64,000 bases of DNA from an uncultured Psychrobacter sp. Lineage in GTDB: Bacteria > Pseudomonadota > Gammaproteobacteria > Pseudomonadales > Moraxellaceae. The notes under the pieces are model-generated. The model did no database searches. It worked only from the letters and a program-made list of their open reading frames with translations, and was not told the DNA's origin. The stretch is taken from NCBI GenBank assembly GCA_947501045.1, contig CANMUI010000005.1:1-64000 (forward strand), read 5' to 3'. Positions 35,451 to 44,362 of this stretch are shown piece after piece (within the stretch, counting starts at the first letter, position 1; the number at the start of each line of letters is the position of its first letter). The translations under genes and the position numbers were made by a program.

Positions 35451-35954
35451 ATGTCTATAAACTTTAATAAGAAAGCTAAAGTTTATTTTTCTGAAGAGTT
35501 TATTTCAGTCTCGGCTAGTTCTTTAGGTAGTTTATATTACTTCGAAAGTACTTTTAAACCAATTATATTGGATATAGATTGTACTGACGAGCAACTAGGA
35601 AGAGCAGTTCTAAGTGCTCTAGAACATAGTAAGCAGATTTCAATTGATGAATTTAGTGAAGGGTTCAACTCAGGATTTTTTAAGGAGCAATATAATAAAT
35701 ATATTGACTCTTTAATGATACGTTTTGGTTTTAAAACTAAAAAACAACTTTTTAAGAAAATAAAAGAGGTTAGTATTAGTAAAATTGATGATAAATTTCA
35801 ACTGCTTTCAACCCATCAAAACAGTCTAGGAAGTTTTTCTGCAGATAATAACTCACAAACTATAGTAGTCGAAGCTAGTACAACTCCGGCTACTTTGGGA
35901 AAACTTACAAGAGATGCTTATAAAGAGTGTACCAGCATCTACGATAGAAAATAA
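35451..35954 (+). CDS. cdiI: CdiI-type immunity protein for the nuclease toxin
   Basis: 167 residues starting 2 bp after the toxin stop, on the same strand. Composition is AT-rich and Ser/Lys-rich. The stretch FSEGFNSGFFKEQYNKYIDS and the length fit immunity proteins that pair with EC869-type CdiA tips. It would bind and block the DNase in the cytoplasm. The assignment rests on position and a remembered family likeness. Confidence 0.7.
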   Translation: MSINFNKKAKVYFSEEFISVSASSLGSLYYFESTFKPIILDIDCTDEQLGRAVLSALEHSKQISIDEFSEGFNSGFFKEQYNKYIDSLMIRFGFKTKKQLFKKIKEVSISKIDDKFQLLSTHQNSLGSFSADNNSQTIVVEASTTPATLGKLTRDAYKECTSIYDRK

Positions 35955-36023
35955 TCCATATTTTTTAAATGATCTTTATAGAATCATGCTTATGTATTAT
36001 ATGAATTGAAGGGCCATTTGTGA

Positions 36024-36551
36024 TCAATTGTTAATAATAACCGGATAAGAAATCGTCCTCGGCACAGGCGGTGGCGCAGTCCGCACCACCTCTGTCACGG
36101 GCTGTCCCGTTGCTTTATCTTTAATCCAAATATCAGCATAACTGTCTTTACTAAGCCACGCCGTACCGATATCAGTGACGAAGTCTAGCTGATAGTTTTT
36201 ACTCGCCTCAGCGTTAAAGGTAAGTTTCGTCGGCTTGGTATAGTGCCCTGCCATACGATAAGTGACCGTTACCGTATGCTCTCCTGTCGTGAGCGGATAG
36301 ACATTGTCCCACGTCGCACTGTATTCTTGCTTACGCTCTTTGGGCACGCGCTTACCATCGATATCGATAATATAAGCAATGCGATCACCGACCAGAGCGG
36401 TATGGCGCGGTTCCATTTTACCCATAATCGTTGCCGTCGCACCTGATACAGGTGGCTGATAAACCAGCTCTGGGGGCAACTCTTTGACATTCTTCATGCT
36501 CATACAAGCGGTCAATAACGGCAGCGCCAACGCTAGCATATATAACTTCAT
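36024..36551 (-). CDS. Lipoprotein of unknown function (full-length copy)
   Basis: 175 residues. A short signal peptide ends in the lipobox LTAC (cysteine at residue 16). The mature protein looks like a beta-rich envelope domain (DGKRVPKERKQEYSATWDNV then YPLTTGEHTVTVTYRMAG), with a proline-rich tail. Such VTV-Y patterns occur in DUF2846-like lipoproteins, but I do not recognise the family with confidence. Its 3' half is duplicated at 33284-33546. Confidence 0.75.
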   Translation of the reverse strand: MKLYMLALALPLLTACMSMKNVKELPPELVYQPPVSGATATIMGKMEPRHTALVGDRIAYIIDIDGKRVPKERKQEYSATWDNVYPLTTGEHTVTVTYRMAGHYTKPTKLTFNAEASKNYQLDFVTDIGTAWLSKDSYADIWIKDKATGQPVTEVVRTAPPPVPRTISYPVIINN

Positions 36552-36804
36552 GTTTTATCCTCAATACAATTCAATCATTTGCGATGGTAGTTTTTAATTA
36601 ATTTAAGGCATCAGCTGATAAAGATTTAGCTTTTAGAGTATCGCTATTTATTCTTTAATTAGGCCTATTTTCAAGTATTAATAATAAGCATTTATTGTGC
36701 CACTACCCTACTTTTAATTAATTCGTTCAGTTATCATTATGGTCAGTACGTAGATCGAGTGCATCTTGCAACACCAAGCAAACACATATCAAACCATACA
36801 TCAT

Positions 36805-38196
36805 TTATTTATCTTCCAGACCAGCTGGTGCCAAACCAGCCAGCCAACGATCCAATACATTGGCATCACGTCCTGACATCTCAGCCTGCTCCTTACGGAT
36901 AACTGCACGGCGCACCAAACGCCCCCCTAAATAGCGAAACGGCTCAGGAGGAAAAGGTTTATAAGCTCTATCAACCAGACTGCACTGACTCCACTCATTA
37001 TCACGCTCTAAAGCTATACTGGCTAGAATACGTCCGCCAAGACGGCTTGGGCCTACCCCATTACCGCTCCAGCCTATACCATAAAAAATGTTATTGTGCG
37101 CAGACAAGGAACCAAAAACTGGCAGACTATCAAAGGTGCGGTCAATAGGCCCTGACCAACTTTGCTCTACAATCTCTTTATCCATGGTGCTATAAATCTT
37201 AAAAAAATCATCGCGGGTCATATCGATACTCTCTGTATCCTCACTAAAGACCTCATTAATGATTGAACCGTAACTCATGGCACCCGTACCCTTGCCAAAG
37301 GCAATGCGGCCGTCATGAGTTTTGCGATAATAATTCACTAACAGCTGCGAATCCGTGATGCACTCCCCGCCTTGCCAAGCTTGCTGCTCATTTAGCCTTT
37401 TGGTAACCACAATGGAGCTATTCACTGCGGCGATTGTACGCGCCAAGGCAGGAATGGATGTAGACCAAGCATTGGTTGCTAACACAACCTTTTGCGCGGC
37501 TATCACTCCTCCTTTTGTCTGCACTTGCACGGGATTACCCGATACGATATTAGTTACCCCTGACTTCTCGTAAATACTGACGCCCTTCTCTAGGGCCACG
37601 CGGCGCATTCCTTGCACTAAAGCAAAGGGTTGTACGGTGGCATTCGATGCTTCTAGAACCCCAGCAAGATGACTGCTAGAGCCGGTACGGCGCTGCAAGT
37701 CCTCGACAGAAAGACGTTCAAATGGCGCTGCCCCTAAACGCTCGCAAACTTTTAGGGTACTGTCCCAAGCGTTGACGTGAGCGGGCGTAGTCGCTGTCCA
37801 CAACCAGCCCTTTTGTACGAAATGAGCATCGATATTGTGCTGCAAACAAAACTCACCTAACTCACTGATGGCTCGCTCTGAGGCATTTGCTAAGAATAAG
37901 CTCTCCTCTGGACTACAAAGAACATTCAATGAGCTAATCTTAGGCCACCAAGACATCACCATGCCGCCATTGCGTCCTGAAGCGCCGCCGCCGCAAATAT
38001 CTTGCTCGAGCACGACCACCTTACAATCGGGTTCATATTCCTTGATAGTTAAGGCCGTCCATAGCCCCACAAAACCACCGCCGATAATCACTATATCAGC
38101 TTGATGCTCACCAGTTAACGCAGGCAATACTCCTACTGGAGCAATGGACTGTTGCCAATAGCTTGGCTTTAAAGGCGGTGTTAGGTTTAATTTCAT
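36805..38196 (-). CDS. FAD-dependent amine oxidase (DadA/PuuB-like)
   Basis: 463 residues from the ATG at 38196, which has GGCGAG 8 nt upstream; an upstream in-frame ATG adds 12 unlikely residues. The dinucleotide site DIVIIGGGFVGLWTALTIKE and the covalent/FAD region DICGGGASGRNGGMVMSWWP fit the DadA/glycine oxidase fold and resemble gamma-glutamylputrescine oxidase (PuuB). GIGWSGNGVGPSRLGGRI is the C-terminal FAD contact. A link with putrescine-GABA metabolism is plausible but the gene is 30 kb from gabTD. It is divergent from a flavin monooxygenase. Confidence 0.82.
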   Translation of the reverse strand: MKLNLTPPLKPSYWQQSIAPVGVLPALTGEHQADIVIIGGGFVGLWTALTIKEYEPDCKVVVLEQDICGGGASGRNGGMVMSWWPKISSLNVLCSPEESLFLANASERAISELGEFCLQHNIDAHFVQKGWLWTATTPAHVNAWDSTLKVCERLGAAPFERLSVEDLQRRTGSSSHLAGVLEASNATVQPFALVQGMRRVALEKGVSIYEKSGVTNIVSGNPVQVQTKGGVIAAQKVVLATNAWSTSIPALARTIAAVNSSIVVTKRLNEQQAWQGGECITDSQLLVNYYRKTHDGRIAFGKGTGAMSYGSIINEVFSEDTESIDMTRDDFFKIYSTMDKEIVEQSWSGPIDRTFDSLPVFGSLSAHNNIFYGIGWSGNGVGPSRLGGRILASIALERDNEWSQCSLVDRAYKPFPPEPFRYLGGRLVRRAVIRKEQAEMSGRDANVLDRWLAGLAPAGLEDK

Positions 38197-38280
38197 GATG
38201 ATCTCGCCTGTTGCTAATAGTTTAAATATCAATAGTTTAGGTGCTAATGATTTAAAGACTATCCTAGATTACTTTGCTTA

Positions 38281-38426
38281 TAGTTGAATCACTATAAAAC
38301 TGATACAGGGCTGCTGGGATGAATTTTACGCAGCCTCTGCAACGCAGGCAGCATCCAGCCAGAAAAATTTATACCAGTAGCACTGGCAATATTAACGTAT
38401 CGATTTTATTTCGAACTCACTATATC
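38281..38426. repeat. MITE-like intergenic repeat, copy A
   Basis: About 145 bp with imperfect terminal inverted repeats built on CACTATA and GCTGCTGG / CCAGTAGC. It contains GGGATGAATTTTACGCAGCC and AAAAATTTATACCAGTAGCA. It shares about 80% of positions by eye with copy B at 38500-38650. Confidence 0.65.
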
Positions 38427-38499
38427 TAGGACAGTCTTTAACATAGATTATTTTATAGTGTCGAGTATCGCAAACCCCACTCAACCTATAGGCTGTACT

Positions 38500-38650
38500 A
38501 TAGTCATTCCACTATAAAATAAATACAGTGCTACTGGGATGAATTTTGCGCAGCCTCTGGAGTGACAAAGTCGTACAGTAAGCAAGGAAAATTTATACCA
38601 GTAGCACGCTATAATAGCTGTACTCTATTTATTTAGGATTCACTATACTT
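38500..38650. repeat. MITE-like intergenic repeat, copy B
   Basis: Same element as copy A: outer arms TATAGTCATTCC...GGATTCACTATA and inner arms GTGCTACTGG / CCAGTAGCAC. It lacks coding potential. It lies in the divergent region of the two flavoprotein genes, where its own hairpin or outward promoters could matter. A decayed REP-like palindrome sits just before it (38459-38494). Confidence 0.7.
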
Positions 38651-38862
38651 TTACTAAAAAATATATGGCAAAGATATTTAGATAATAATAGCTACAAAAA
38701 GAATGTACTTCTTCTTGTTTATCTTTTAAAAGAATACTATTGTATATCAATATGTTATGTATTTTTATGTGCCTTAAAAAGTATACTTTTTAGTAAACGT
38801 TTTACCGCTGCACATGCAGTTCAGCGATGATACAAATGAAGATAACCACGGAGAGGAATCTT

Positions 38863-40500
38863 ATGACCAATCAAAAGAGGGACAATAAACTATCTGCAAA
38901 CCAACAAGTCACTAGCTGGCTACAAGACTTTGATCATGCTTTGCGTACAAAAGATATAGACAAAGCGGCTGAGTGTTTTGAGGCCGAAGGATATTGGCGT
39001 GACTTAGTTTCTTTTACTTGGAATATAAAAACGCTAGAGGGGCAAGATGCCATTAAAGAGATGCTTGCGCATACCCTAGACACTACCCAGCCGCATAACT
39101 GGCAGCTTGATGAAGAAGCGGTCGAAACTGATGGGATTATAGAAGCTTGGATAAGCTTTAATACCAAAGTAGCCAAAGGTTATGGACATCTACGCCTGCG
39201 TGATGGCAAAGCTTGGACATTACTAACCACCATGACTGAGCTTAAAGACTACCCTGAAAAGCGTAAAAAGCTGCGTCCACAAGGTGCCGAACATGGCATT
39301 AACCCTGATCGTTTAACCTGGCTGGAAAAACGCGAACTTGAGAAGGAGAATTTGGGTTATAGCGAGCAGCCTTATTGCTTAATCGTGGGCGGCGGACAAG
39401 GCGGTATCGGTCTTGGCGCCCGTCTTCGCCAGCTTGAGGTTCCGACCATTATCATTGATAAGCAGCCAAAGCCGGGGGATACATGGCGCAACCGTTATAA
39501 GTCGTTGTGCTTGCATGATCCGGTGTGGTACGACCACATGCCCTATATTCCTTTTCCTGAGAACTGGCCGGTATTTACCCCAAAAGATAAGATTGGCGAC
39601 TGGTTAGAGATGTACACCAAGCTTATGGAACTTAACTATTGGGGCTCGACGGAATGTGTCAGCGCCTCCTTTGACGAGGCGTTGCAGCAGTGGGATGTAG
39701 AGGTCGATAGAGACGGTGAACGTTTAGTGCTGCATCCTAAGCAGCTGGTGTTGGCCACTGGCATGTCGGGATTACCAAATACTCCTGAAATCTCTGGTAT
39801 GGAAGACTTTGCAGGAGAGCAGCATCACTCAAGCCAGCATCTGGGCGGCGAGGCGTATAAAGGCAAAAAATGTGTTGTGCTGGGCGCAAACAACTCAGCG
39901 CATGATATCTGCGCTGCCCTTTGGGAAAATGGCGCAGACGTCACCATGATCCAGCGCTCTTCAACGCATATTATCAAATCAGATACCTTGATGGATGAGG
40001 TGCTCGGCGGTTTATATTCAGAAGAGGCGGTTGAAAATGGCATGACTACCTATAAAGCCGATCTGACTTTCGGCTCTATTCCTTTTAAAATCATGCCGCA
40101 ATTTCATGAGCCTGTTTACCGTAAGGTGGCAGAGATGGACGCTGATTTTTACCAACAGCTAACCGATGCAGGGTTTATGCTCGACTTTGGGGAAGACCAC
40201 ACGGGTCTGTTTATGAAATACCTGCGCCGGGGTTCTGGTTATTATATCGATGTCGGTGCATCCAAGCTGGTAGCAGAAGGTAAAATAAAGCTTAGATCTG
40301 GCGTTAGTATTGATCATATCAAACCGCATTCAGTAGTGCTCACCGATGGTACAGAATTAGAAGCGGATTTGATTGTTTATGCTACTGGCTTTGGCTCTAT
40401 GAATGGCTGGGCGGCAAAAATAATCTCGCAAGAAGTGGCTGATAAAGTTGGTAAGTGTTGGGGCATGGGGTCAGATACCAAAAAAGACCCTGGACCTTAG
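38863..40500 (+). CDS. NTF2-domain/flavin monooxygenase fusion, cut short by an in-frame amber stop
   Basis: 545 residues from the ATG at 38863, chosen for GAGAGG 6 nt upstream; an in-frame ATG at 38827 adds 12 residues. Residues about 10-130 are an NTF2/SnoaL-like domain; the rest is a class B flavoprotein monooxygenase: FAD site CLIVGGGQGGIGLGARLRQL, WRNRYKSLCLHDPVWYDHMP, NADPH site CVVLGANNSAHDICAALW and the ATG motif (IVYATGFGSMN). Reading ends at TAG (40498-40500) right after KDPGP, where relatives carry Trp. The frame then continues intact for 58 codons. The product may be inactive. Substrate unknown. Confidence 0.8.
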   Translation: MTNQKRDNKLSANQQVTSWLQDFDHALRTKDIDKAAECFEAEGYWRDLVSFTWNIKTLEGQDAIKEMLAHTLDTTQPHNWQLDEEAVETDGIIEAWISFNTKVAKGYGHLRLRDGKAWTLLTTMTELKDYPEKRKKLRPQGAEHGINPDRLTWLEKRELEKENLGYSEQPYCLIVGGGQGGIGLGARLRQLEVPTIIIDKQPKPGDTWRNRYKSLCLHDPVWYDHMPYIPFPENWPVFTPKDKIGDWLEMYTKLMELNYWGSTECVSASFDEALQQWDVEVDRDGERLVLHPKQLVLATGMSGLPNTPEISGMEDFAGEQHHSSQHLGGEAYKGKKCVVLGANNSAHDICAALWENGADVTMIQRSSTHIIKSDTLMDEVLGGLYSEEAVENGMTTYKADLTFGSIPFKIMPQFHEPVYRKVAEMDADFYQQLTDAGFMLDFGEDHTGLFMKYLRRGSGYYIDVGASKLVAEGKIKLRSGVSIDHIKPHSVVLTDGTELEADLIVYATGFGSMNGWAAKIISQEVADKVGKCWGMGSDTKKDPGP

Positions 40501-40677
40501 GAGGGCGAGTTAAGAAACATGTGGAAACCGACGCAGCAACAGGCGTTATGGTTCCACGGCGGCAACTTGCATCAGTCGCGGCACTACTCTCAGTATTTAT
40601 CACTGCAGCTAAAAGCCAGAATGGAGGGGCTAGAGACCCCTGTTTATGGTTTACAGGAGGTTCATCATTTAGCATAA
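40501..40677 (+). pseudogene. Severed C-terminus of the flavin monooxygenase
   Basis: In the same frame as the preceding gene, after the TAG, 58 codons read EGELRNMWKPTQQQALWFHG, GNLHQSRHYSQYLSLQLKAR, MEGLETPVYGLQEVHH then LA and TAA. This is the normal, conserved C-terminus of this monooxygenase group. Its coding pattern is intact, so the amber (TGG to TAG) is recent or an assembly error, or is read through. Confidence 0.8.
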
Positions 40678-40729
40678 AACGTTACTATAAATTGATATGC
40701 TCTATAAGTTGCTTCAAAAACAGCAAATC

Positions 40730-40765
40730 AAAGGCGGTACTGGTTCAATTTAGTACCGCCTTTTT
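40730..40765. terminator. Bidirectional terminator between convergent genes
   Basis: Perfect stem AAAGGCGGTAC / GTACCGCCTTT with a 13-nt loop, A run before and T run after. It serves both the monooxygenase and the convergent DUF1445 gene. Confidence 0.85.
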
Positions 40766-40824
40766 GTGGAAGGTCAGCTATCGCTTAAACTATTACAACA
40801 GCTTGTAGCTTAGGCATTTTTCAG

Positions 40825-41616
40825 CTATAACACCGCCAAGCTTTCATCTTTTGGATCGCAGATAAACATATATCCCGGGGCATGAGTAATCATAAGCTCA
40901 GGCTTGCTGGTCATGGCTATGCTTTGAGGGGTGACACCGCATGCCCAAAATACAGGAACCTCACCTTCTTTCACGATTGAAGGCTCTCCAAAATCAGGAG
41001 AATTTATATCATTAATACCTATAAGACTAGGATCGCCTATATGAATCGGGGCACCGTGAACTTGAGGAAACCTAGAAGTGGCTTGCACGGCTCTGGTAAT
41101 CAGCTGATACGGGATCGGTCTCATACTCACCACCATTTTTCCATAAAAATCGCCAGCAGGCTCAGTCTCTATCGTGGTGAGATACATAGGGACGTTATGA
41201 TTGTCTTCGATATGTCTGATAGGAATTGAGGCATTTAGTAGAGCAGATTCAAAAGAAAAACTACATCCTAGTAAAAAGCCGACCAGATCATCTCTCCAGT
41301 AATCCTCTAAGTCTGTTACCTCATCAACCAATTCACCATATTTATATATTCTATATCTTGGTATATCAAACCTTAAGTCCGCCCCTTTTGCCATGAGTTT
41401 TGGCTCAGCACTACCGATATCGGTTACATCTAAAACAGGACAGGGCTTAGGGTTTCTTTGGGCAAACAATAAAAAATCATAAGCCAAATCTTTAGGTACT
41501 ACGACTAAATTTGCTTGCACATGACCTTTACTCATACCAGAGGTAGGCACATCGATCTCATTTTTTCTAATCAATGCTCGGATATCTTTTGGACTCATAC
41601 TGGCTAAATCTAACAT
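40825..41616 (-). CDS. Putative hydro-lyase, DUF1445/YcsI family
   Basis: 263 residues, usual family length. Visible are the N-terminal PKDIRALIRKNEIDVPTSGM, VQANLVVVPKDLAYDFLLFA, LVGFLLGCSFSFESALL and the C-terminal VPVFWACGVTPQSIAM and ITHAPGYMFICD, all family hallmarks. The group is annotated as D-glutamate cyclase-related hydro-lyases; the reaction here is not known. It often accompanies allophanate or amino acid catabolic genes, none of which are adjacent here. Confidence 0.88.
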   Translation of the reverse strand: MLDLASMSPKDIRALIRKNEIDVPTSGMSKGHVQANLVVVPKDLAYDFLLFAQRNPKPCPVLDVTDIGSAEPKLMAKGADLRFDIPRYRIYKYGELVDEVTDLEDYWRDDLVGFLLGCSFSFESALLNASIPIRHIEDNHNVPMYLTTIETEPAGDFYGKMVVSMRPIPYQLITRAVQATSRFPQVHGAPIHIGDPSLIGINDINSPDFGEPSIVKEGEVPVFWACGVTPQSIAMTSKPELMITHAPGYMFICDPKDESLAVL

Positions 41617-41671
41617 GATTAGCGCCTCTTTTTGATTAGATTAACACATAAATTGCAATACTAATAAGCAA

Positions 41672-44071
41672 TTACAAATCCAAACCCCGAAGCCGAAGCG
41701 CATTCACAATCACCGAGAATGACGACAAACTCATAGCCGCTGCCGCTATCATAGGACTAAGCAGCAGCCCGAACACTGGATAGAGCACGCCTGCGGCAAT
41801 CGGTACGCCAAGCGCGTTATAGATAAAGGCGAAGAATAGATTCTGTCTGATATTGCGCATGGTCGAACGACTGAGCTTATGGGCTTTGGCAATGCCCATC
41901 AAGTCGCCTTTTAATAGCGTCACCCCAGCGCTCTCCATCGCCACATCAGTACCTGTGCCCATAGCGATACCGACATCAGCTTGTGCTAATGCGGGCGCAT
42001 CGTTGATACCATCCCCTGCCATGGCGACCATTTCACCTTTGTCTTGCATCTCTTTAACGATACGGTTTTTGTCCTCGGGTGAGACGTCGGCATGAACCTC
42101 ATCAATGCCAAGTTTACTCGCGACAGCTTGCGCGGTTTTTTCGTTATCACCCGTTAGCATCACGACTTTTAGCCCTGCATCGTGTAGCAGTGATATGGCC
42201 TCGGCAGTGCTTGGTTTGATCGGATCAGCGACTGATATTATCCCAGCAGCCTTGCCGTCTATAGCGACGAACATTACCGTTTCACCATCCTTTCTGCGGA
42301 TATCAGCTTTAGTTGATAGCTCATTATCGAAGCTATTTAAGCTTTCCATAAGTTTTGAGTTGCCGATAGCGACTTGTTTGCCATTGACCACCGCTTGTAC
42401 GCCCTCGCCGGTGGTCGAGTTAAAGTCATGAGCTTTAGGTATAGTGAGTGACCTATCTTGGGCAGCTCTAACGATAGCTTCTGCCAAAGGGTGTTCACTG
42501 GCACTTTCTACCGCAGCTACTAGCGCGAGAAACTCATCTTCATCCTGACCTGTGAGTGCATCAATCGCAGTTAACTCGGGCTTACCAGCAGTCAGCGTTC
42601 CGGTTTTATCGACCACGATAGTATCGACTTTTTCCATGGTTTCTAACGCTTCAGCGTTTTTGATAAGTACGCCATTTTGCGCGCCCATGCCCGTACCGAC
42701 CATGATCGACATCGGGGTGGCCAGTCCGAGTGCACAAGGACAGGCAATAATGAGTACCGCAATCGCGTTCACCAAAGCATAAGCCATAGCGGGCTCAGGT
42801 CCGAATATCGCCCAGACAATAAAGGTTATGATAGAGGTGACAATAACAATCGGTACAAACCAGCCCGCCACTTGGTCAACCAAACGCTGGATAGGCGCCC
42901 GGCTACGCTGGGCCTCAGCGACCATTTGCACGATTTTGGATAATACTGAATCTGCTCCGACATTGACCGCTTCAACCAATAGGGTTCCAGTGCCATTTAC
43001 CGTGCCGCCAGTTACTGTATCTCCTTGTGCTTTTGATACAGGGATGGGCTCACCAGTCACCATCGCTTCATCGACATTACTATTACCATCGATCACTATA
43101 CCATCTACTGGCAGTTTTTCGCCTGGCTTCACTCGGATCCTATCGCCACTGACAACCTCATCAAGTGAGACCTCACGCTCCTCCCCGTTTTCATCGACAC
43201 GTCTTGCGGTCGGCGGTGCTAGCTCAAGTAACGCTCGAATCGCGCCTGAGGTTTGACTTCTGGCTTTGAGCTCTAATACTTGGCCCAGTAGTACTAAGGT
43301 GACAATGACAGCTGCTGCTTCGTAATACACTCCAACTTGACCATTAGCGTCCCTAAAACTGTCTGGAAAAATATGAGGGAAAAAGGTGGCAACCACACTA
43401 AAGATATAAGCCGCGCCTACGCCTATCGCAATCAGGGTAAACATGTTCAGATTGCGGCTTTTTATCGATTGCCAACCGCGAACAAAGAACGGGGCGGCTC
43501 CCCAAAGCACGACAGGTGTTGCAAGCACTAACTCAGCCCATTGTAGGACCTGTGAGGAGATACCATACTGACCAAAGTCAACTAAGCTTATTCCAAACAT
43601 ATCGCTCATAACATATATTAATAGCGGTATAGTCAGTATCGTACAAACCCAGAATCGACGGGTCATATCGTCAAGCTCTGATGTATCTTCTTCGCCGATG
43701 GTAACCGTTTCTGGCTCAAGTGCCATGCCGCATATGGGACAGCCACTATTCTCAACATCTCTGACTTCGGGATGCATGGGACAGATATAGACCGTACCAT
43801 CGTAATCGTCTGGTACTTTATCGTACTTGCCGCCTTTGATAGACTTTACCTCGCTACTACCACTACCTTTTCCATGGCAGCTGGCGTGACTATCGTCTTT
43901 AGCAACCTCGTCTTCAGGTTGAAGAAACATACCGCATATTGGACAATCACTCTTTTCAACATCTCTGACTTCAGGATGCATTGGGCAAACATAGACTGTA
44001 CCGTTATAGTTTTCGGGAACTTTATCGTACTGTCCGCCTTTTATAGATTTGGCATCGTCAACATGTTTCAT
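41672..44071 (-). CDS. copA: Copper-exporting P1B-type ATPase with two N-terminal metal-binding domains
   Basis: 799 residues. Two near-identical YHS-like heavy-metal-binding domains occupy about 10-55 and 78-122 (each GTVY-CPMHPEVRDVE-S-C then PICGM), instead of the usual ferredoxin-like HMA domain. Eight membrane helices follow; IIACPCALGLATP holds the CPC transport motif, DKTGTLT the phosphorylated Asp, and MAGDGINDAPALAQADVGIA the hinge. This exports Cu(I) from the cytoplasm to the periplasm, where the CopA oxidase acts. It ends the minus-strand copper cluster, preceded by the small Met/His protein. Confidence 0.93.
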   Translation of the reverse strand: MKHVDDAKSIKGGQYDKVPENYNGTVYVCPMHPEVRDVEKSDCPICGMFLQPEDEVAKDDSHASCHGKGSGSSEVKSIKGGKYDKVPDDYDGTVYICPMHPEVRDVENSGCPICGMALEPETVTIGEEDTSELDDMTRRFWVCTILTIPLLIYVMSDMFGISLVDFGQYGISSQVLQWAELVLATPVVLWGAAPFFVRGWQSIKSRNLNMFTLIAIGVGAAYIFSVVATFFPHIFPDSFRDANGQVGVYYEAAAVIVTLVLLGQVLELKARSQTSGAIRALLELAPPTARRVDENGEEREVSLDEVVSGDRIRVKPGEKLPVDGIVIDGNSNVDEAMVTGEPIPVSKAQGDTVTGGTVNGTGTLLVEAVNVGADSVLSKIVQMVAEAQRSRAPIQRLVDQVAGWFVPIVIVTSIITFIVWAIFGPEPAMAYALVNAIAVLIIACPCALGLATPMSIMVGTGMGAQNGVLIKNAEALETMEKVDTIVVDKTGTLTAGKPELTAIDALTGQDEDEFLALVAAVESASEHPLAEAIVRAAQDRSLTIPKAHDFNSTTGEGVQAVVNGKQVAIGNSKLMESLNSFDNELSTKADIRRKDGETVMFVAIDGKAAGIISVADPIKPSTAEAISLLHDAGLKVVMLTGDNEKTAQAVASKLGIDEVHADVSPEDKNRIVKEMQDKGEMVAMAGDGINDAPALAQADVGIAMGTGTDVAMESAGVTLLKGDLMGIAKAHKLSRSTMRNIRQNLFFAFIYNALGVPIAAGVLYPVFGLLLSPMIAAAAMSLSSFSVIVNALRLRGLDL

Positions 44072-44185
44072 AAAACCACTCCTTGAAGACCATGAGTAGA
44101 GATTTTGAATCAGTTATATCTATCGCTGATAGCCGTTGTCTCTACTCTTGCTTTACATGCCTAACAATTTAATTAAGCCTAAGAC

Positions 44186-44362
44186 TCAGTCTGGTTTACG
44201 CAGATATTTAATTAGCGACATAATAACTAATATCAGTACCACAAAAATCAGTACTGTAAACAATAAGGAGACAATAGATCCTCCCCAACCCATACCATGC
44301 ATTGACCCATTCATCATGCCATGCATAGGCGCATTCATCATACCGTGCATCATAATAACCAT
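44186..44362 (-). CDS. Small Met/His-rich single-span membrane protein
   Basis: 58 codons read from the ATG at 44362, with GGAG 8 nt upstream. The first 27 residues are Met/His/Gly/Asn-rich (HGMMNAPMHGMMNGSMHGMG) and resemble a Cu(I)-binding segment. Then comes one hydrophobic helix (SIVSLLFTVLIFVVLILVIM) and a basic end (IKYLRKPD). It lies between the DUF305 gene and the copper ATPase on the same strand. A copper-chaperone or ATPase-accessory role is inferred from composition and position. Confidence 0.65.
   Translation of the reverse strand: MVIMMHGMMNAPMHGMMNGSMHGMGWGGSIVSLLFTVLIFVVLILVIMSLIKYLRKPD

Noticed and set aside
40455..40808. 117-codon frame after the monooxygenase
   Set aside because: It is out of frame with the conserved C-terminal tail, which explains the same DNA better.
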